Of a stretch of DNA of 64,000 nucleotides, positions 31,328-43,347 are shown one piece after another; position 1 is the first letter of the stretch; each line of letters opens with the position of its first letter. The translations under genes were made by a program, and so were the position numbers. The notes beneath the pieces were generated by a model that made no database searches, had not been told where the DNA came from, and saw only the letters and a list, made by a program, of their open reading frames with translations. Source of the DNA: Pseudomonadota bacterium (GTDB lineage: Bacteria; Pseudomonadota; Gammaproteobacteria; Burkholderiales; JAJZQI01). Where the stretch lies: contig JAJZQI010000001.1 of the NCBI GenBank assembly GCA_021851875.1, forward strand, positions 188,419-252,418, read 5' to 3'.

Positions 31328-33775
31328 TTGCTTGACGAGATTGTGACAGACAGATTACGGGTTCGAAGGCATAGCGTGGCAGCTTCAAAATTGCAGATTG
31401 GTCGGTTCCACATTGAAAAGGTCCTGGGTGAGGGTACCCAAGGCAAAGTGTACCTGGCGGAAGACTCCAAGCTGGGCCGCCAGGTTGCCATCAAGACGGT
31501 AAAACTTGATCCTTCGCAAGAGCGCGAAAAGCAGATAAAAATCCTGCTTGATGAGGCGCGCATCGTCAGCCGCATGCAGCACCCCAATATTGTGACCCTG
31601 TATGATGCCGGCGAAGAAAAAAACGAACCTTATCTGGTGTTCGAGTATGTGCCGGGCATGACATTGTCCGAGCGGATGCAGTGGGATGGCCTCCTGGAAA
31701 AGACGCAGGCGGTCGAGCTGACCCTGCAGATTCTTGCCGGCGTGGCTTTCGCTCACAGCAAGGGGATTGTGCACCGCGATTTGAAACCGTCCAACATCAT
31801 TCTCGACAGCAACAATCTGCCCCGTATCATGGATTTCGGTATCGCCCGCCAGGTCGAGAAAGGGGGCGGCAAGGTGTCCCTGATGGGGACGCCGCTCTAT
31901 CTGGCGCCCGAAACGGTGGGTGAGCGCATTGTCAGCCCGCGATCCGATGTGTTTTCGGTGGGCATGATCCTGTTCGAAATGTTGACCGGCAAGAACCCCG
32001 TGCGTGCCCCCACCTTGAAGGAGGTGCTGGAGCGCATTACGCGCCATGAAATACCCGCCCCGTCCACGCTGAACCCGGAAATTGATGAACGTTTGGACAG
32101 TATCGTGCTGCGGGCACTGGCGCGCAATACGGACGATCGCTACCAGTCGGCCAGCCAGATGGCGGAGGCGCTGGAGGCGTATCTGCGTCCTGAAACCAGC
32201 CAGGCACAATCCACTACGGGCCAAAGTACGCTGGATTTCCTGTTGCGCCGGATGCGCCACAAGAGCGATTTCCCGGCGATTTCGCAATCCATTTCGGCGA
32301 TCAACAAGATCGTTTCCTCCGATTCCGACAGCGTTGCCGATCTGTCCAACGTCATCCTGCGCGATTTTTCGCTCACCAACAAACTGCTCAAGCTCGTCAA
32401 CACGGCTTTCTACGGCCAGTTCGGCGGCAGCATCAGCACCATTTCGCGTGCCATCGTGATCCTCGGTTTCGATACCGTCCGCAATATTGCCGTCAGCCTG
32501 ATGCTGTTCGAACACTTGCAGAACAAGTCACAGGCGCAGCAACTGAAGGATCAGGTCATCGCCACCTTCTTTACCGGTCTGATCGGTCGCGAGCTGGCCA
32601 TCCGTACCAAAATGCGCGATGTGGAAGAGGCGCTGATATGCGCCATGTTCCATAATCTGGGCAAACTGCTGGCGACCTTTTACTTCCATGAGGAAGTCAC
32701 GGAAATCGAGAAAATGGTGGCGTCCGGCACGGCCGAGAGCCGGGCAGTGCTGGAAATATTGGGTACCGGCTATCAGGATCTGGGGGTGGGGGTTGCCCGT
32801 ACCTGGCACTTTCCCGACAAAATTATCAACAGCATGCGCGAATTGACCGAAGAGAAAGTCAAGGCACCGCAAACCGATGCGGAAAAGCTGCGCGTTATTG
32901 CCGGTTTGTCCAAGGCGCTGGTGGGGGTGGCGGGCTATACCGATCCACAGCAAAAACATCAGCATGTGCAGGCGCTGGTCGGCCGCTACGGCGGAGCGCT
33001 GGGGGTGACCGACCGGACCCTGATTTCGGTGGTGGAAGAATCCATGAACGAATTCCGCCGTGAAGCCAGCGTGCTCGAGGTCAATGCCCAGGAGAGCATC
33101 TTCCTCGGCAAGGTGACGAAATGGAGCGGCACGCGGCAGTCGCTGGAGGGTACGGCTGGCGGCAAGACAAACGACATGCTGTCGGATACGCTGAAAAATA
33201 CCGTGTTGGTCAGCGAGAACGGCTTGGCCGAGGAAGCGGATATGGCCGGCGGCATTCCGGGCAATGCCCAGTCGGTCCTGGCAGCCGGGATTCAGGATAT
33301 CACCAGTACCCTGGTGGACGATTATTCGCTCAACGACTTGCTGCGCATGATTCTTGAAACCATGTATCGCGGTATGAACTTCTCCCGCGTGGTGCTGTGT
33401 ATCCGGGATGCCAAGAAAAACAGCATGCATGCCCGGTTCGGTTTCGGCAAGGATATAGGGGCTGTGATCGCTAAATTTTACTTCCCCATGAGCGGAGCGC
33501 CCAATGTGTTCCAGATCGCCTTGACCCAGGCGCTGGACATCCATATTGAGGACATCGATGCGCCCAATATACGCGACCGTATACCCCAGTGGTATCGGGA
33601 CGCCATGGAGGCCAGCTCTTTTATCCTTTTCCCGCTGGTGATCGACAAGAAACCCGTCGGCCTGCTGTATGCCGACAGGCTGGGAAAGGAAGGCATGAGC
33701 ATTCCACAGAAAGAGCTGAGCCTGCTCAAAACCCTGCGCAATCAGGCCGTGCTGGCAATCAAGCAGAAAATGTAA
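31328..33775 (+). CDS. Serine/threonine protein kinase - HDOD - GAF fusion protein
   Basis: Kinase motifs GEGTQGKVY, VAIK, HRDLKPSN, DFG, APE; HDOD region (DFPAISQSISAINKIVSSDSDSVADLSNVILRDFSLTNKLLKLVNTAFYG...AISRAIVILGFDTVRNIAVS-like, ALICAMFHNLGKLLATFY); GAF-like C-terminus. Start uncertain (TTG 31328 or GTG 31376). Confidence 0.9.
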   Translation: MLDEIVTDRLRVRRHSVAASKLQIGRFHIEKVLGEGTQGKVYLAEDSKLGRQVAIKTVKLDPSQEREKQIKILLDEARIVSRMQHPNIVTLYDAGEEKNEPYLVFEYVPGMTLSERMQWDGLLEKTQAVELTLQILAGVAFAHSKGIVHRDLKPSNIILDSNNLPRIMDFGIARQVEKGGGKVSLMGTPLYLAPETVGERIVSPRSDVFSVGMILFEMLTGKNPVRAPTLKEVLERITRHEIPAPSTLNPEIDERLDSIVLRALARNTDDRYQSASQMAEALEAYLRPETSQAQSTTGQSTLDFLLRRMRHKSDFPAISQSISAINKIVSSDSDSVADLSNVILRDFSLTNKLLKLVNTAFYGQFGGSISTISRAIVILGFDTVRNIAVSLMLFEHLQNKSQAQQLKDQVIATFFTGLIGRELAIRTKMRDVEEALICAMFHNLGKLLATFYFHEEVTEIEKMVASGTAESRAVLEILGTGYQDLGVGVARTWHFPDKIINSMRELTEEKVKAPQTDAEKLRVIAGLSKALVGVAGYTDPQQKHQHVQALVGRYGGALGVTDRTLISVVEESMNEFRREASVLEVNAQESIFLGKVTKWSGTRQSLEGTAGGKTNDMLSDTLKNTVLVSENGLAEEADMAGGIPGNAQSVLAAGIQDITSTLVDDYSLNDLLRMILETMYRGMNFSRVVLCIRDAKKNSMHARFGFGKDIGAVIAKFYFPMSGAPNVFQIALTQALDIHIEDIDAPNIRDRIPQWYRDAMEASSFILFPLVIDKKPVGLLYADRLGKEGMSIPQKELSLLKTLRNQAVLAIKQKM

Positions 33776-33862
33776 GGGTGTACCGGTGCTTCCGGTATGG
33801 TCTACAGCTTTGGCGGCAATTTTGCGGTATGATACGCGCTGTTTCCATCAAGTACCGCTTTC

Positions 33863-34828
33863 ATGAAGACCACATTTCTTGATTTCGAACAGCCCATTGC
33901 CGAGCTGGAAGGAAAAATCGAAGAACTGCGTTACGTGCAGGATGACTCGGCACTGGATATTTCCGAGGAAATTGCGCGTCTGCAGAAAAAAAATGAAGAG
34001 CTGACCAAGGATATCTACAGCAAACTGAACGCCTGGCAGATTTCCCAGGTGGCGCGCCACCCGCAGCGCCCCTATACGCTGGATTACGCGCAGGGCATGT
34101 TTACCGACTTTCACGAGCTGCATGGCGATCGCGCATTTGCCGATGATCCGGCCATCGTGGGCGGTATCGCACGTTTCAACGGCCAGAGCGTCATGGTGAT
34201 CGGCCATCAGAAGGGCCGTGACACCAAGGAAAAAATCTACCGCAATTTCGGCATGCCGCGTCCGGAAGGCTACCGCAAGGCATTGCGGCTCATGCGTCTG
34301 GCGGAAAAATTCAACTTGCCGATCATGACCTTCATCGACACGCCCGGCGCTTACCCCGGAATCGGCGCGGAAGAGCGCGGCCAGTCCGAGGCTATCGCCC
34401 GCAATCTGTATGTCATGAGCGAACTCAAGGTGCCGGTCATTTGCACCATCATCGGCGAGGGTGGCTCCGGCGGCGCGCTGGCTGTGGGTGTGGGTGATAT
34501 CACCCTGATGCTGCAGTACTCCACTTATTCGGTTATTTCGCCCGAAGGCTGCGCTTCCATTCTGTGGAAAAGTGCGGCCAAGGCGGCCGACGCGGCCGAA
34601 ACACTCGGCATTACCGCTACCCGCCTGAAGAGTCTGGGGCTGGTCGACAAAATCATCAGTGAACCGCTCGGTGGGGCTCAACGCAATCCCGAGGCCATGA
34701 TGCAAACGCTGAAAAAGGCGTTGAACGATGCCTTGCGCTCTCTGGCGGACAAGCCGCGCGATGCGCTGCTCGCGACGCGTTATGAGCGACTGATGAGTTA
34801 TGGCAAATTCAAGGAAGCCGTTGTCTGA
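33863..34828 (+). CDS. accA: Acetyl-CoA carboxylase carboxyltransferase subunit alpha
   Basis: [18 protein letters not shown]...[31 protein letters not shown]...[15 protein letters not shown]. Confidence 0.98.
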   Translation: MKTTFLDFEQPIAELEGKIEELRYVQDDSALDISEEIARLQKKNEELTKDIYSKLNAWQISQVARHPQRPYTLDYAQGMFTDFHELHGDRAFADDPAIVGGIARFNGQSVMVIGHQKGRDTKEKIYRNFGMPRPEGYRKALRLMRLAEKFNLPIMTFIDTPGAYPGIGAEERGQSEAIARNLYVMSELKVPVICTIIGEGGSGGALAVGVGDITLMLQYSTYSVISPEGCASILWKSAAKAADAAETLGITATRLKSLGLVDKIISEPLGGAQRNPEAMMQTLKKALNDALRSLADKPRDALLATRYERLMSYGKFKEAVV

Positions 34829-36176
34829 CAGCCTGGCTGCCTCCTTGCGGGAGCAGCTGCGCCAAAGTGGCGTGAGCGAGGGGCAACGGGTAACGGTAGC
34901 CCTGTCAGGCGGGGTCGATTCCGTGGTCCTGCTGCATCTGACGGGCAGGGTTGCGGCGCAGCTGGGCCTGCAACTGTCCGCCATTCATGTCAATCATCAA
35001 CTGCAAACCCAGGCCGCTGCCTGGGTTGCGTTTTGTCAGCGTGTCTGCGACGGCATGCGAATTCCCTTGAGCGTTGTAACGCTTCGGCTTGAGCGCGCGG
35101 GAGGCGAAAGCCTGGAGGCCGTGGCGCGAGCAGGGCGATACGACGCATTTGATGCGTTCGAAACGGACTGTTTGTTGTTGGCGCAGCATGCCGACGACCA
35201 GGCCGAAACGATTTTGCTGCAGCTTCTGCGCGGTGCGGGAGTGGCAGGTCTGGCGGCAATGCCGGCGAGGCAGGCGCGCAACGGCAAAGTGTGGCTCAGG
35301 CCGTTTTTGACTTGCGCGCGCCGCGAAATCGAATCGTATGCCAGGCAAAACGGGCTGCAGTGGGTCGAAGACCCCTCCAATGCCAACTGCGATTTTGACC
35401 GAAATTTCTTGCGCCACCGGATTATGCCGCAGTTGCTGGAACGTTTTCCGGCAGCGCTGGAGACGTTGGGTAGAACCGCGCGGCATATGGCCGAGGCGCG
35501 GCAGTTGCTCGATGCCCATGCGGCGCAGGCGGGATGTGTGCAAGATACGGCCCTGGCGCTGGATTGTTGGCGTTCTCTCGCGCTGGAGCAGCAACGCAAT
35601 GTGTTGCGCTACTGGTTGACGCAGCAGGGCGTGCGAGCTCCGTCGGAGCGGCGCTTGCAGGAAATTTTCCGGCAATTGCTGCAAAGTCGGCCCGATTCTC
35701 AGCCCAAAGTGGATTTGGGTCGGGGATTGTCGCTAAGACGCTATCGCGCCAAGGCATGGGTGGTCGAGCAGCATGCGCCAATGCCTCCGGGCTTGCAGCT
35801 GAGCTGGTCGGGCGAGTCCCGGCTGGAATTGCCGGAGAGGGCGGGCAGCTTGCACTTCACGTCTGCGGAGGGGAGCGGCTTATGTGCCCGGCAGCTGCAG
35901 GGAAAAGCGGTGACAATCCGCTTTCGCCGCGGCGGGGAGCGCTTGCGGTTAGCCCATGCCGGGCCGGGGAAAAGCCTGCAGCACTGGTTTCAGGAGCGGG
36001 GCATCCCGCCATGGCAGCGCGATCGGATTCCGCTGATCTATGCCGACGACGTACTGGTTTGGGTGGCGGGCTTGGGGGCGGCTGCGGCTTATGCGGCGGC
36101 AGCGGGTGAGGCAGGCGTTGAAATCACTTATGCCACGGCGTGCAGCCGGTATTTGTCCGGCTGCCGTCAAGCATGA
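34800..36176 (+). CDS. tilS: tRNA(Ile)-lysidine synthase
   Basis: [17 protein letters not shown] (SGGxDS PP-loop), [42 protein letters not shown]. Confidence 0.96.
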   Translation: MANSRKPLSDSLAASLREQLRQSGVSEGQRVTVALSGGVDSVVLLHLTGRVAAQLGLQLSAIHVNHQLQTQAAAWVAFCQRVCDGMRIPLSVVTLRLERAGGESLEAVARAGRYDAFDAFETDCLLLAQHADDQAETILLQLLRGAGVAGLAAMPARQARNGKVWLRPFLTCARREIESYARQNGLQWVEDPSNANCDFDRNFLRHRIMPQLLERFPAALETLGRTARHMAEARQLLDAHAAQAGCVQDTALALDCWRSLALEQQRNVLRYWLTQQGVRAPSERRLQEIFRQLLQSRPDSQPKVDLGRGLSLRRYRAKAWVVEQHAPMPPGLQLSWSGESRLELPERAGSLHFTSAEGSGLCARQLQGKAVTIRFRRGGERLRLAHAGPGKSLQHWFQERGIPPWQRDRIPLIYADDVLVWVAGLGAAAAYAAAAGEAGVEITYATACSRYLSGCRQA

Positions 36177-36178
36177 GG

Positions 36179-36940
36179 TCAGCGGGGGCTGACGACCGCG
36201 TGCAAACCCAGCGCCTTGAGTTTTGCCTCGGCCCGTTCGGCCTCGGCGCGGCTGGCAAATGGTCCGACATGCACGCGTGTCTCGGTATACGATTTGATGC
36301 CCGCAGCAGCAAGTTTTTGCTGCAGTTCAATGGCATTTTGCGGGTTGCTGAATACTCCGAGTTGCACCACAAATCCCTTGACTGCCTGATCCGCCTGCGC
36401 CGGCGGCGCGGGTTGGGCGGCCGGGTGTGACGGCTCCACTGCAGCAGCTTGCGTGACCGGTTTGGATGCGGCCGATTTGGCGGCTGGTGAGGGCGCGACG
36501 GTTTGGACGGTTGTGACAGCCTGGGTAGGTTGGGGCGGCGGTGTGGTCGCGCGGGAGGCGGGGTGCAGCGTCGGCGTTGCCGCGACCTGTGGCGGCGGCG
36601 GAGCCGTATCGGTCGATTGCTCGAGCGGTGCTCCGGTCGCGGACGCTGCGTTTGCGGCCGGTGCTGATGCCGGCGCGGCTTCGGTATCGGTGGAGCTGGC
36701 GGGGGCGCTGACCGGTTCCGACACGACGGCCGGCGCTGCATTGGGGGCCGCCACGATAAGCGGCGGGGGCTCGCTGGCAGCGGTTTGCGGCGATTGTGTC
36801 TTGCTGCGATTCAATAAGAGCAGCGCACCGGCTGCCGCTGCAATCAATACAACTGCGACAACCAGGCGCCTGAGCGCGCGATTGCGTACCTCTTTCTGGT
36901 CGTCGGAGGGCGGGGCGGAACGTGTTGTATTGGAAGCCAT
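36179..36940 (-). CDS. SPOR domain-containing protein
   Basis: N-terminal TM, Pro/Ala-rich linker, C-terminal GFVVQLGVFSNPQNAIELQQKLAAAGIKSYTETRVHVGPFASRAEAERAEAKLKALGLHAVV. Confidence 0.9.
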   Translation of the reverse strand: MASNTTRSAPPSDDQKEVRNRALRRLVVAVVLIAAAAGALLLLNRSKTQSPQTAASEPPPLIVAAPNAAPAVVSEPVSAPASSTDTEAAPASAPAANAASATGAPLEQSTDTAPPPPQVAATPTLHPASRATTPPPQPTQAVTTVQTVAPSPAAKSAASKPVTQAAAVEPSHPAAQPAPPAQADQAVKGFVVQLGVFSNPQNAIELQQKLAAAGIKSYTETRVHVGPFASRAEAERAEAKLKALGLHAVVSPR

Positions 36941-37094
36941 TTTGCGTTTGTTGGGTTTGTGTTTTGGCGTGAATTGCAAGGAACTGTAGCATAGCGCCGC
37001 TTTTCCGCCAAGCCACGCATTTGCTGGCATATTGGCAATCCGGTAGAATTCGGTTTTTAAAGTTTTTCGCTTTCTTTTTCAGGAGTTATTTTAA

Positions 37095-37520
37095 ATGGCT
37101 ATCGAACGCACCCTTTCCATTATCAAGCCCGATGCAGTGGCAAAGAATGTGATCGGGCAAATTTACACCCGTTTTGAAAATGCCGGTCTGAAGGTCATTG
37201 CCGCGCGCATGATGCATCTGTCCCGGCAGGAAGCCGAGGCTTTCTATGGCGTGCACCGCGAGCGTCCCTTCTTCAAGGATCTGGTTGATTTCATGATTTC
37301 CGGCCCGGTTATGGTGCAATGCCTGGAAGGCGAAGGCGCTATTGCCAAGAACCGTGACCTGATGGGTGCAACCGATCCGAAGAAAGCCGACAAAGGCACC
37401 ATTCGCGCGGACTTTGCCGACAGCATCGACGCCAATGCCGTACACGGTTCCGATGCGGCTGAAACCGCTGCCGTTGAAATCGCCTTCTTCTTCCCGCAAA
37501 TGGCGGTTTACTCCCGTTAA
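37095..37520 (+). CDS. ndk: Nucleoside diphosphate kinase
   Basis: [27 protein letters not shown]...[29 protein letters not shown]. Confidence 0.98.
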   Translation: MAIERTLSIIKPDAVAKNVIGQIYTRFENAGLKVIAARMMHLSRQEAEAFYGVHRERPFFKDLVDFMISGPVMVQCLEGEGAIAKNRDLMGATDPKKADKGTIRADFADSIDANAVHGSDAAETAAVEIAFFFPQMAVYSR

Positions 37521-37546
37521 TTCGGGAGCGGGAATGCGGATTGGCA

Positions 37547-38632
37547 ATGGTCAATCTGCTTGATTATGACCTGGACGGGTTGACGGCTTTTTTCGCCGAG
37601 ATGGGCGAAAAGCCGTTCCGCGCCCGTCAGGTATTCCGCTGGATTCATCAGGCCGGCGTGGCGGACTTCGCCGCCATGAGCGACCTGGCCAAATCGCTGC
37701 GCGAGAAACTTGCCGTAGCGGCGGTTGTCTCTCCGCCCGTGTGCCGGACCGAACAAAATGCATCGGACGGCGTACGCAAGTGGATGCTCGAAGTGGGCAG
37801 CGGCAACAGTGTCGAAACCGTTTTCATCCCTGAAGAAACCCGTGGCACCCTGTGCGTTTCCAGCCAGGTCGGCTGTGCGCTGGACTGCGCTTTTTGCTCC
37901 ACGGCCAGACAGGGGTTCAACCGCAATCTGTCGGTCGCCGAAATCATTGGCCAGCTCTGGTGGGCGGACCGGGCGCTGGGGCGCGAACAGGGCGGCGAGC
38001 GCATCATTTCCAATGTCGTCATGATGGGGATGGGGGAGCCGTTGGCCAACTTTGACAATGTGGTGACCGCCCTGCACGTCATGCTCGATGACCATGCCTA
38101 CGGTTTGTCGCGCCGGCGGGTGACGGTCAGCACCTCCGGGCTGGTGCCGGCCATGGATCGGCTGAGTCAGGAATGTCCGGTGGCGCTGGCCGTGTCCTTG
38201 CATGCGCCGAACGATGCACTGCGCGATCAGCTGGTGCCGATCAATCGCAAGTACCCCTTGCACGAACTGATGGCCGCCTGCCGCCGCTACATCGAATTCG
38301 CGCCGCGCGATTTCGTGACCTTCGAATACGTCATGCTGGATGGTGTGAACGACACGGAAGAGCATGCGCGGCAATTGGTCGAGTTGGTCAAGGATGTGCC
38401 TTGCAAGTTCAACCTGATCCCGTTCAATCCGTTTCCGGATTCCGGTTTCGACCGTTCATCCAATAATTCCATTGCGCGATTCCGTGCGATACTGCAGGAT
38501 GCGGGTTTGGTCGTTACAACGCGCAAGACGCGGGGGGACGATATCGATGCAGCGTGCGGTCAACTGGTTGGAAAAGTGCTGGACAAAACCCGCCGGCAAG
38601 AAAAACGCATTACCGTTCATCACACAAAATAA
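37547..38632 (+). CDS. rlmN: 23S rRNA/tRNA adenine-C2 methyltransferase RlmN (radical SAM)
   Basis: [34 protein letters not shown] (CxxxCxxC), [18 protein letters not shown]. Confidence 0.97.
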   Translation: MVNLLDYDLDGLTAFFAEMGEKPFRARQVFRWIHQAGVADFAAMSDLAKSLREKLAVAAVVSPPVCRTEQNASDGVRKWMLEVGSGNSVETVFIPEETRGTLCVSSQVGCALDCAFCSTARQGFNRNLSVAEIIGQLWWADRALGREQGGERIISNVVMMGMGEPLANFDNVVTALHVMLDDHAYGLSRRRVTVSTSGLVPAMDRLSQECPVALAVSLHAPNDALRDQLVPINRKYPLHELMAACRRYIEFAPRDFVTFEYVMLDGVNDTEEHARQLVELVKDVPCKFNLIPFNPFPDSGFDRSSNNSIARFRAILQDAGLVVTTRKTRGDDIDAACGQLVGKVLDKTRRQEKRITVHHTK

Positions 38633-38645
38633 GAAGGGGGAGGGT

Positions 38646-39443
38646 ATGTTGAAGGCACTGTCAGTCATCTCGCTGGCTCTTTTGCTCGGCGCATGCGCGG
38701 GAGATGGTCCGCCGCGGCCCGATGCCGGTGCTTCCCAGGGCAATCCCAAGAGCACCGATATTACCGGGCCGGCCGATGCGCGCACGCGCGCCATGCTGCA
38801 CACGGATCTGGGAGTGGGTTATTTCACCCGCGGACAGATGCAAATTGCGCTTGATGAACTGAATACGTCGATCAGGCTGGACCCGAGCTATGAACCCGCT
38901 TATAACGCCATGGGGCTGGTTTATATGAACCTGGGTGAAGACGCCAATGCTACCTGGTACTTCGAAAAAGGCCTGCGCTTGACGCCGGATGACTCCGAAA
39001 CCAACAACAATTACGGCTGGTTCCTGTGCCAGAAAGGCAAATACCAGGAAGCAATCAACCATTTTTACGTGGCGCTGAAAAATCCGCTGTATCAGCATCC
39101 CGAAACGGCTTATGCAAATATCGGTATTTGCTCTGCCCGCAAGGGGGATCTGGTCATGGCCACGGATTATCTTGAACGGTCCATGCAGGTCAGGCCGGAG
39201 TTTCCCATTGCCTTGCTGAATCTGGCGGACATTGCCTACCGCGAAGCCCGTTATACGGATGCCCGCGCCTATCTGGGACGGCTGCAGTTGCAAGGGCCGC
39301 TGGATGCGCAGGCTTTGTGGCTCGGGGTGCGGGTTGAACGCATGCGGCAAGACCGCTCGGCCATGGACAGTTACGCCTTGCAGTTGCGCAATCGCTTCCC
39401 GGCTTCCAAAGAGGCCGAAATGCTGCGAAACGGGCAATTCTGA
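38646..39443 (+). CDS. pilW: Type IV pilus biogenesis/stability lipoprotein PilW/PilF (TPR)
   Basis: Lipobox LLLGACAG; TPR (YEPAYNAMGLVYMNLGEDANATWYFEKGLRLTPDDSETNNNYGWFLCQ); rlmN-pilF-rodZ-ispG order. Confidence 0.92.
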   Translation: MLKALSVISLALLLGACAGDGPPRPDAGASQGNPKSTDITGPADARTRAMLHTDLGVGYFTRGQMQIALDELNTSIRLDPSYEPAYNAMGLVYMNLGEDANATWYFEKGLRLTPDDSETNNNYGWFLCQKGKYQEAINHFYVALKNPLYQHPETAYANIGICSARKGDLVMATDYLERSMQVRPEFPIALLNLADIAYREARYTDARAYLGRLQLQGPLDAQALWLGVRVERMRQDRSAMDSYALQLRNRFPASKEAEMLRNGQF

Positions 39444-40270
39444 TGAGCGAAGTCCAGCCGGATAACCTGCAGCTGACGGTCAGCAGTATGCTGGTCTCCG
39501 CCCGCCAGCGAGCCGGACTCAGTGTGGCAGATATGGCCGCAAAGCTGAAGTTGGGTATGCGTCAGGTCGAGGCGCTTGAGGCGGGGCGATATCACGAGCT
39601 GCCAGGCGAGCTTTTTGTGCGCGGTTTCGTCCGCAATTATGCCCGCCTGGTGGGGGCCGATGAGCAGATGCTGCAGCAGACACTGAATTTTGAGTTGAAG
39701 CCTGCCGCTGCGCCGGCCATCGTTGCCGAGGGCGAGAACATTGCCCTGCGCTCAAAGCATTTGCCCCGTTGGCTGATTGTGCTGGGTGTTCTGGGACTTC
39801 TTGCGCTGATTGTGCCGGCAGTCGTCTACTATGGTCTTAACCGTGATCTCACGCTGCCGCTTGGCGAAGTGACCGGGTATTCAGCAAACGGTCCGGCAGT
39901 GGCGTCGGTACGCAAAGAACAGTTGTATCCGGTCGTGGCGGCATCGGCTGCCGGGCTGGGCCAGCAGGCCAGTGAACTGGCCGTTGCCGCGGCGTCGGCG
40001 ATGCATGTCGCCTCGGCCGTGGTGAGCACCTCGGCGGGTCTGATCCGCTTATCCTTCAGTGGCGACTCCTGGGTGGAAATTCATGACGGTGCCGGGAGCC
40101 GTGTGTTTTATCAGGTGGGACATGCAAGCCAGGTGGCAAACGTGAGCGGCGCACCACCCTTTGATGTGGTGGTCGGCAATGCGTCAGCGGTGCAGGTGGC
40201 CTACCGGGGCAAGCCGATTGATCTCGCCCCGTTCACCAGGGTGAGCGTGGCACGTTTGAAATTGCAGTGA
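39443..40270 (+). CDS. RodZ-like helix-turn-helix membrane protein (DUF4115)
   Basis: [59 protein letters not shown] segment, C-terminal beta domain. Confidence 0.9.
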   Translation: MSEVQPDNLQLTVSSMLVSARQRAGLSVADMAAKLKLGMRQVEALEAGRYHELPGELFVRGFVRNYARLVGADEQMLQQTLNFELKPAAAPAIVAEGENIALRSKHLPRWLIVLGVLGLLALIVPAVVYYGLNRDLTLPLGEVTGYSANGPAVASVRKEQLYPVVAASAAGLGQQASELAVAAASAMHVASAVVSTSAGLIRLSFSGDSWVEIHDGAGSRVFYQVGHASQVANVSGAPPFDVVVGNASAVQVAYRGKPIDLAPFTRVSVARLKLQ

Positions 40271-40280
40271 GTGTGAGCCG

Positions 40281-41387
40281 ATGTTCAAAGTAGATATTCC
40301 CCGGCGCAAAAGCCGGCAAATCAAGGTGGGCAATGTGCTGGTGGGCGGCGATGCGCCGATTGCTGTGCAGACCATGACCAATACCGAGACCTGCGATGTG
40401 GATGCCACGGTCGCCCAGATCGAGCGCGCGGCCCGCGCCGGCGCGGACATCGTGCGGGTATCCGTTCCGACCATGGAAGCGGCCGAGGCTTTTGGACAGA
40501 TTCGCAAGCGTTCGCCGGTGCCGCTGGTGACCGATATCCATTTCGATTACAGGATTGCCTTGCGGGTAGCCGAACTGGGGGCCGATTGCCTGCGCATCAA
40601 CCCGGGCAACATCGGCCGCGAAGACAGGATTCAGGCGGTCGTGCAATCGGCCAAGGATCACGGCATTCCCATCCGTATCGGTGTGAACGCGGGTTCGCTG
40701 GAGAAGGACCTGCAAAAGAAGTATGGCGAGCCGACGCCTGAGGCGTTGGTCGAGTCGGCCATGCGCCATGTCGAGATTCTCGATCGCTTGAACTTCAAGG
40801 ATTACAAGGTCAGCGTCAAGGCGTCGGAAGTGTTCATGGCGGTTGAAGCCTACAAGCTGCTGGCCAAGGAGATCGAGCAGCCCTTGCATCTGGGCATTAC
40901 CGAAGCAGGCGGTTTCCGTTCCGGCGCGGTCAAGTCCGCCATCGGGCTGGGCATGCTGCTGGCGGAAGGTATTGGTGATACCATTCGCGTTTCGCTGGCA
41001 GCCGACCCGGTCGAGGAAGTCAAAGTCGGTTTTGATATTCTCAAGAGTCTGCACCTGCGCAACAAGGGCGTGAACATCATTGCCTGTCCATCCTGCTCGC
41101 GCCAGAATTTTGACGTGATCGGCACGGTCAATGCGCTGGAAGAGCGTCTCGAAGATGTGGTCGAGCACCTGGACGTGGCGATCATCGGTTGTGTGGTCAA
41201 CGGTCCGGGCGAAGCCAAGGAAGCCGATCTGGGCGTGGCCGGCGGCGAGCCGAACCTGTTTTACATCGACGGCAAGCCGAGCCATAAAGTCCAGTCCGAA
41301 GACCTGGTCGGCGAACTGGAAAAGCAGATTCGCGCCCGCCTCGAACGCATTCGCAGCGGCAAGGAAATTCCGATCAAGGCCGTTTGA
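40281..41387 (+). CDS. ispG: (E)-4-hydroxy-3-methylbut-2-enyl-diphosphate synthase
   Basis: [39 protein letters not shown]...RINPGNIG...[14 protein letters not shown]...[17 protein letters not shown]. Confidence 0.97.
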   Translation: MFKVDIPRRKSRQIKVGNVLVGGDAPIAVQTMTNTETCDVDATVAQIERAARAGADIVRVSVPTMEAAEAFGQIRKRSPVPLVTDIHFDYRIALRVAELGADCLRINPGNIGREDRIQAVVQSAKDHGIPIRIGVNAGSLEKDLQKKYGEPTPEALVESAMRHVEILDRLNFKDYKVSVKASEVFMAVEAYKLLAKEIEQPLHLGITEAGGFRSGAVKSAIGLGMLLAEGIGDTIRVSLAADPVEEVKVGFDILKSLHLRNKGVNIIACPSCSRQNFDVIGTVNALEERLEDVVEHLDVAIIGCVVNGPGEAKEADLGVAGGEPNLFYIDGKPSHKVQSEDLVGELEKQIRARLERIRSGKEIPIKAV

Positions 41388-41413
41388 ACGATTCATCGTA
41401 AGTAAAAGAACCA

Positions 41414-42679
41414 ATGAGCACTACCTTGCAAGCCGTGCGCGGCATGAATGACGTTTTACCGGCGGATGCGCCGCGCTGGGAATTTTTTGAGTCGTGCGTG
41501 CGGGACTGGCTGCGTGCATACGGCTATCAGCCGATCCGCATGCCCATTCTGGAGCGCACCGAGCTGTTTGTGCGCTCGATCGGTGAGGTGACCGATATCG
41601 TCGAAAAGGAAATGTATACCTTTGTCGACACCCTCAATGGCGAGAGTCTGACCTTGCGGCCGGAGGGGACGGCCTCCTGCGTGCGTGCGGCCTTGCAGCA
41701 CAATCTGTTGTATAACGCTGCGCAGCGCCTGTATTACATGGGACCGATGTTCCGCCACGAACGGCCGCAAAAGGGGCGCTACCGCCAGTTTCATCAGGTC
41801 GGCGTGGAGTCGCTGGGCTACTCCGGACCGGACATGGACGTGGAACATATCGTCATGACGGCCGATTTGTGGAAGCGCCTTGGGCTGGACGGCATTCGCC
41901 TGGAAATCAATACCCTGGGCAGCGCGGCGGCGCGTGCGCGGCACCGTGCCAAGCTGATCGCCTGGTTCGAGCAGCATCAGGAGCAATTGGACGAGGATGC
42001 CCAAAGGCGGCTGCATGCCAATCCCTTGCGTATCCTCGACAGCAAAAACCCTGCCATGCAGGCGCTGGTTGAGGCGGCTCCGCATTTGATGGATGAACTC
42101 GAGCCGGAGGATCTGGCGCACTTTGAGGCGGTGCAGCAGATGCTGCGCGATGCCGGCATCGGTTTTACCATCAATCCGCGCCTTGTGCGCGGGCTTGATT
42201 ACTACAACTATACCGTGTTCGAATGGGTGACTGACCGCCTTGGCGCGCAAGGCACCGTGTGCGCCGGCGGACGATATGACGGGCTGGTGAGCCAGATGGG
42301 CGGGAAAGAAACGCCCGCCTGCGGTTTCGCCATGGGCGTGGAACGGTTGCTGGCCCTGCTGGAAGAGGCGCAGGTGCCGGTGCCTGATCTGGCGCCCGAT
42401 GTTTATGTCGTGCATCAAGGCGAGACGGCAAGTCGCTTTGCCTGGCTGGCATCCATGCAGTTGCGCGAGAGCGGACTGAATGTGCTGCTGCATTGCGGTG
42501 GCGGCAGCTTCAAGTCGCAAATGAAAAAGGCGGATGGCAGCGGTGCGGCTTTTGCCGTGATTATCGGCGACAACGAGGCCGACAGCGGGCAGGTCACGCT
42601 CAAACCGCTGCGTGAGCTGGGTGAGCAGGCACTGGTTAATGTGGCCGACGCGGCGCGTCTGATACACGAACAGAAATAA
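41414..42679 (+). CDS. hisS: Histidyl-tRNA synthetase
   Basis: [21 protein letters not shown]...[26 protein letters not shown]...[16 protein letters not shown]. Confidence 0.98.
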   Translation: MSTTLQAVRGMNDVLPADAPRWEFFESCVRDWLRAYGYQPIRMPILERTELFVRSIGEVTDIVEKEMYTFVDTLNGESLTLRPEGTASCVRAALQHNLLYNAAQRLYYMGPMFRHERPQKGRYRQFHQVGVESLGYSGPDMDVEHIVMTADLWKRLGLDGIRLEINTLGSAAARARHRAKLIAWFEQHQEQLDEDAQRRLHANPLRILDSKNPAMQALVEAAPHLMDELEPEDLAHFEAVQQMLRDAGIGFTINPRLVRGLDYYNYTVFEWVTDRLGAQGTVCAGGRYDGLVSQMGGKETPACGFAMGVERLLALLEEAQVPVPDLAPDVYVVHQGETASRFAWLASMQLRESGLNVLLHCGGGSFKSQMKKADGSGAAFAVIIGDNEADSGQVTLKPLRELGEQALVNVADAARLIHEQK

Positions 42680-42708
42680 TTGCAGAATTAACTGAAAGAG
42701 CAGGGGTC

Positions 42709-43347
42709 ATGGCTACATTCGATCTGGAAGAGCAGGAAAAACTCGACGAGCTGAAAGCTTGGTGGAAAACGAACGGCAAACTGGTCACGGCAGTGATTGT
42801 GGCTGCCGTGCTCGGCATGGCCGGCTGGCAAGTATGGCAATCCTGGCAGAGCAAGCAACAGGCTGAAGCCGCTGCCATGTTCTCGCTGATGCAGCAGGCA
42901 AGCGATCAGGGCGCGCTGAAAGACATGCGTGAAATTGCCGGCAAGCTGATGGATAAATATGATTCGACCGGCTTCGCCACACGCGCGGCACTGATGGTGG
43001 CGCGCGCCAACCATGCGGCGCAGGATGACAAGAGTGCCGAAGCCCAGTTGCAATGGGTGATTGATCATTCCACGGAAGCCGGTCTGCGCGATCTGGCACG
43101 GCTGGACCTGGCTGCCGTGCTGCTGGACGAGAAACAGGCCGACGCGGCTCTGAAAGTCCTGGATCAGCCGCACGATACGGCGTTGGATGCGCTTTATCTC
43201 GATCGGCGTGGTGATGTGTTCGTTGCCCTGGGGAAAAAAGCCGAGGCAGCCCGTGCTTATGACGCGGCATTGCAGAAGGTCGATGCAAACCAACCCTATT
43301 CCCGCGTTATCCAAATTAAGCGAGATGCTTTGGGGAGCCAGGCATGA
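42709..43347 (+). CDS. YfgM-like TPR membrane protein
   Basis: DLEEQEKLDELKAWWKTNGKLVTAVIVAAVLGMAGWQVWQSWQ; between hisS and bamB. Confidence 0.9.
   Translation: MATFDLEEQEKLDELKAWWKTNGKLVTAVIVAAVLGMAGWQVWQSWQSKQQAEAAAMFSLMQQASDQGALKDMREIAGKLMDKYDSTGFATRAALMVARANHAAQDDKSAEAQLQWVIDHSTEAGLRDLARLDLAAVLLDEKQADAALKVLDQPHDTALDALYLDRRGDVFVALGKKAEAARAYDAALQKVDANQPYSRVIQIKRDALGSQA

Noticed and set aside
33781-33797. Hairpin TACCGG-TGCTT-CCGGTA after the kinase-HDOD gene as a terminator
   Set aside because: Only a 6-bp stem and no U-tract; too weak to call.
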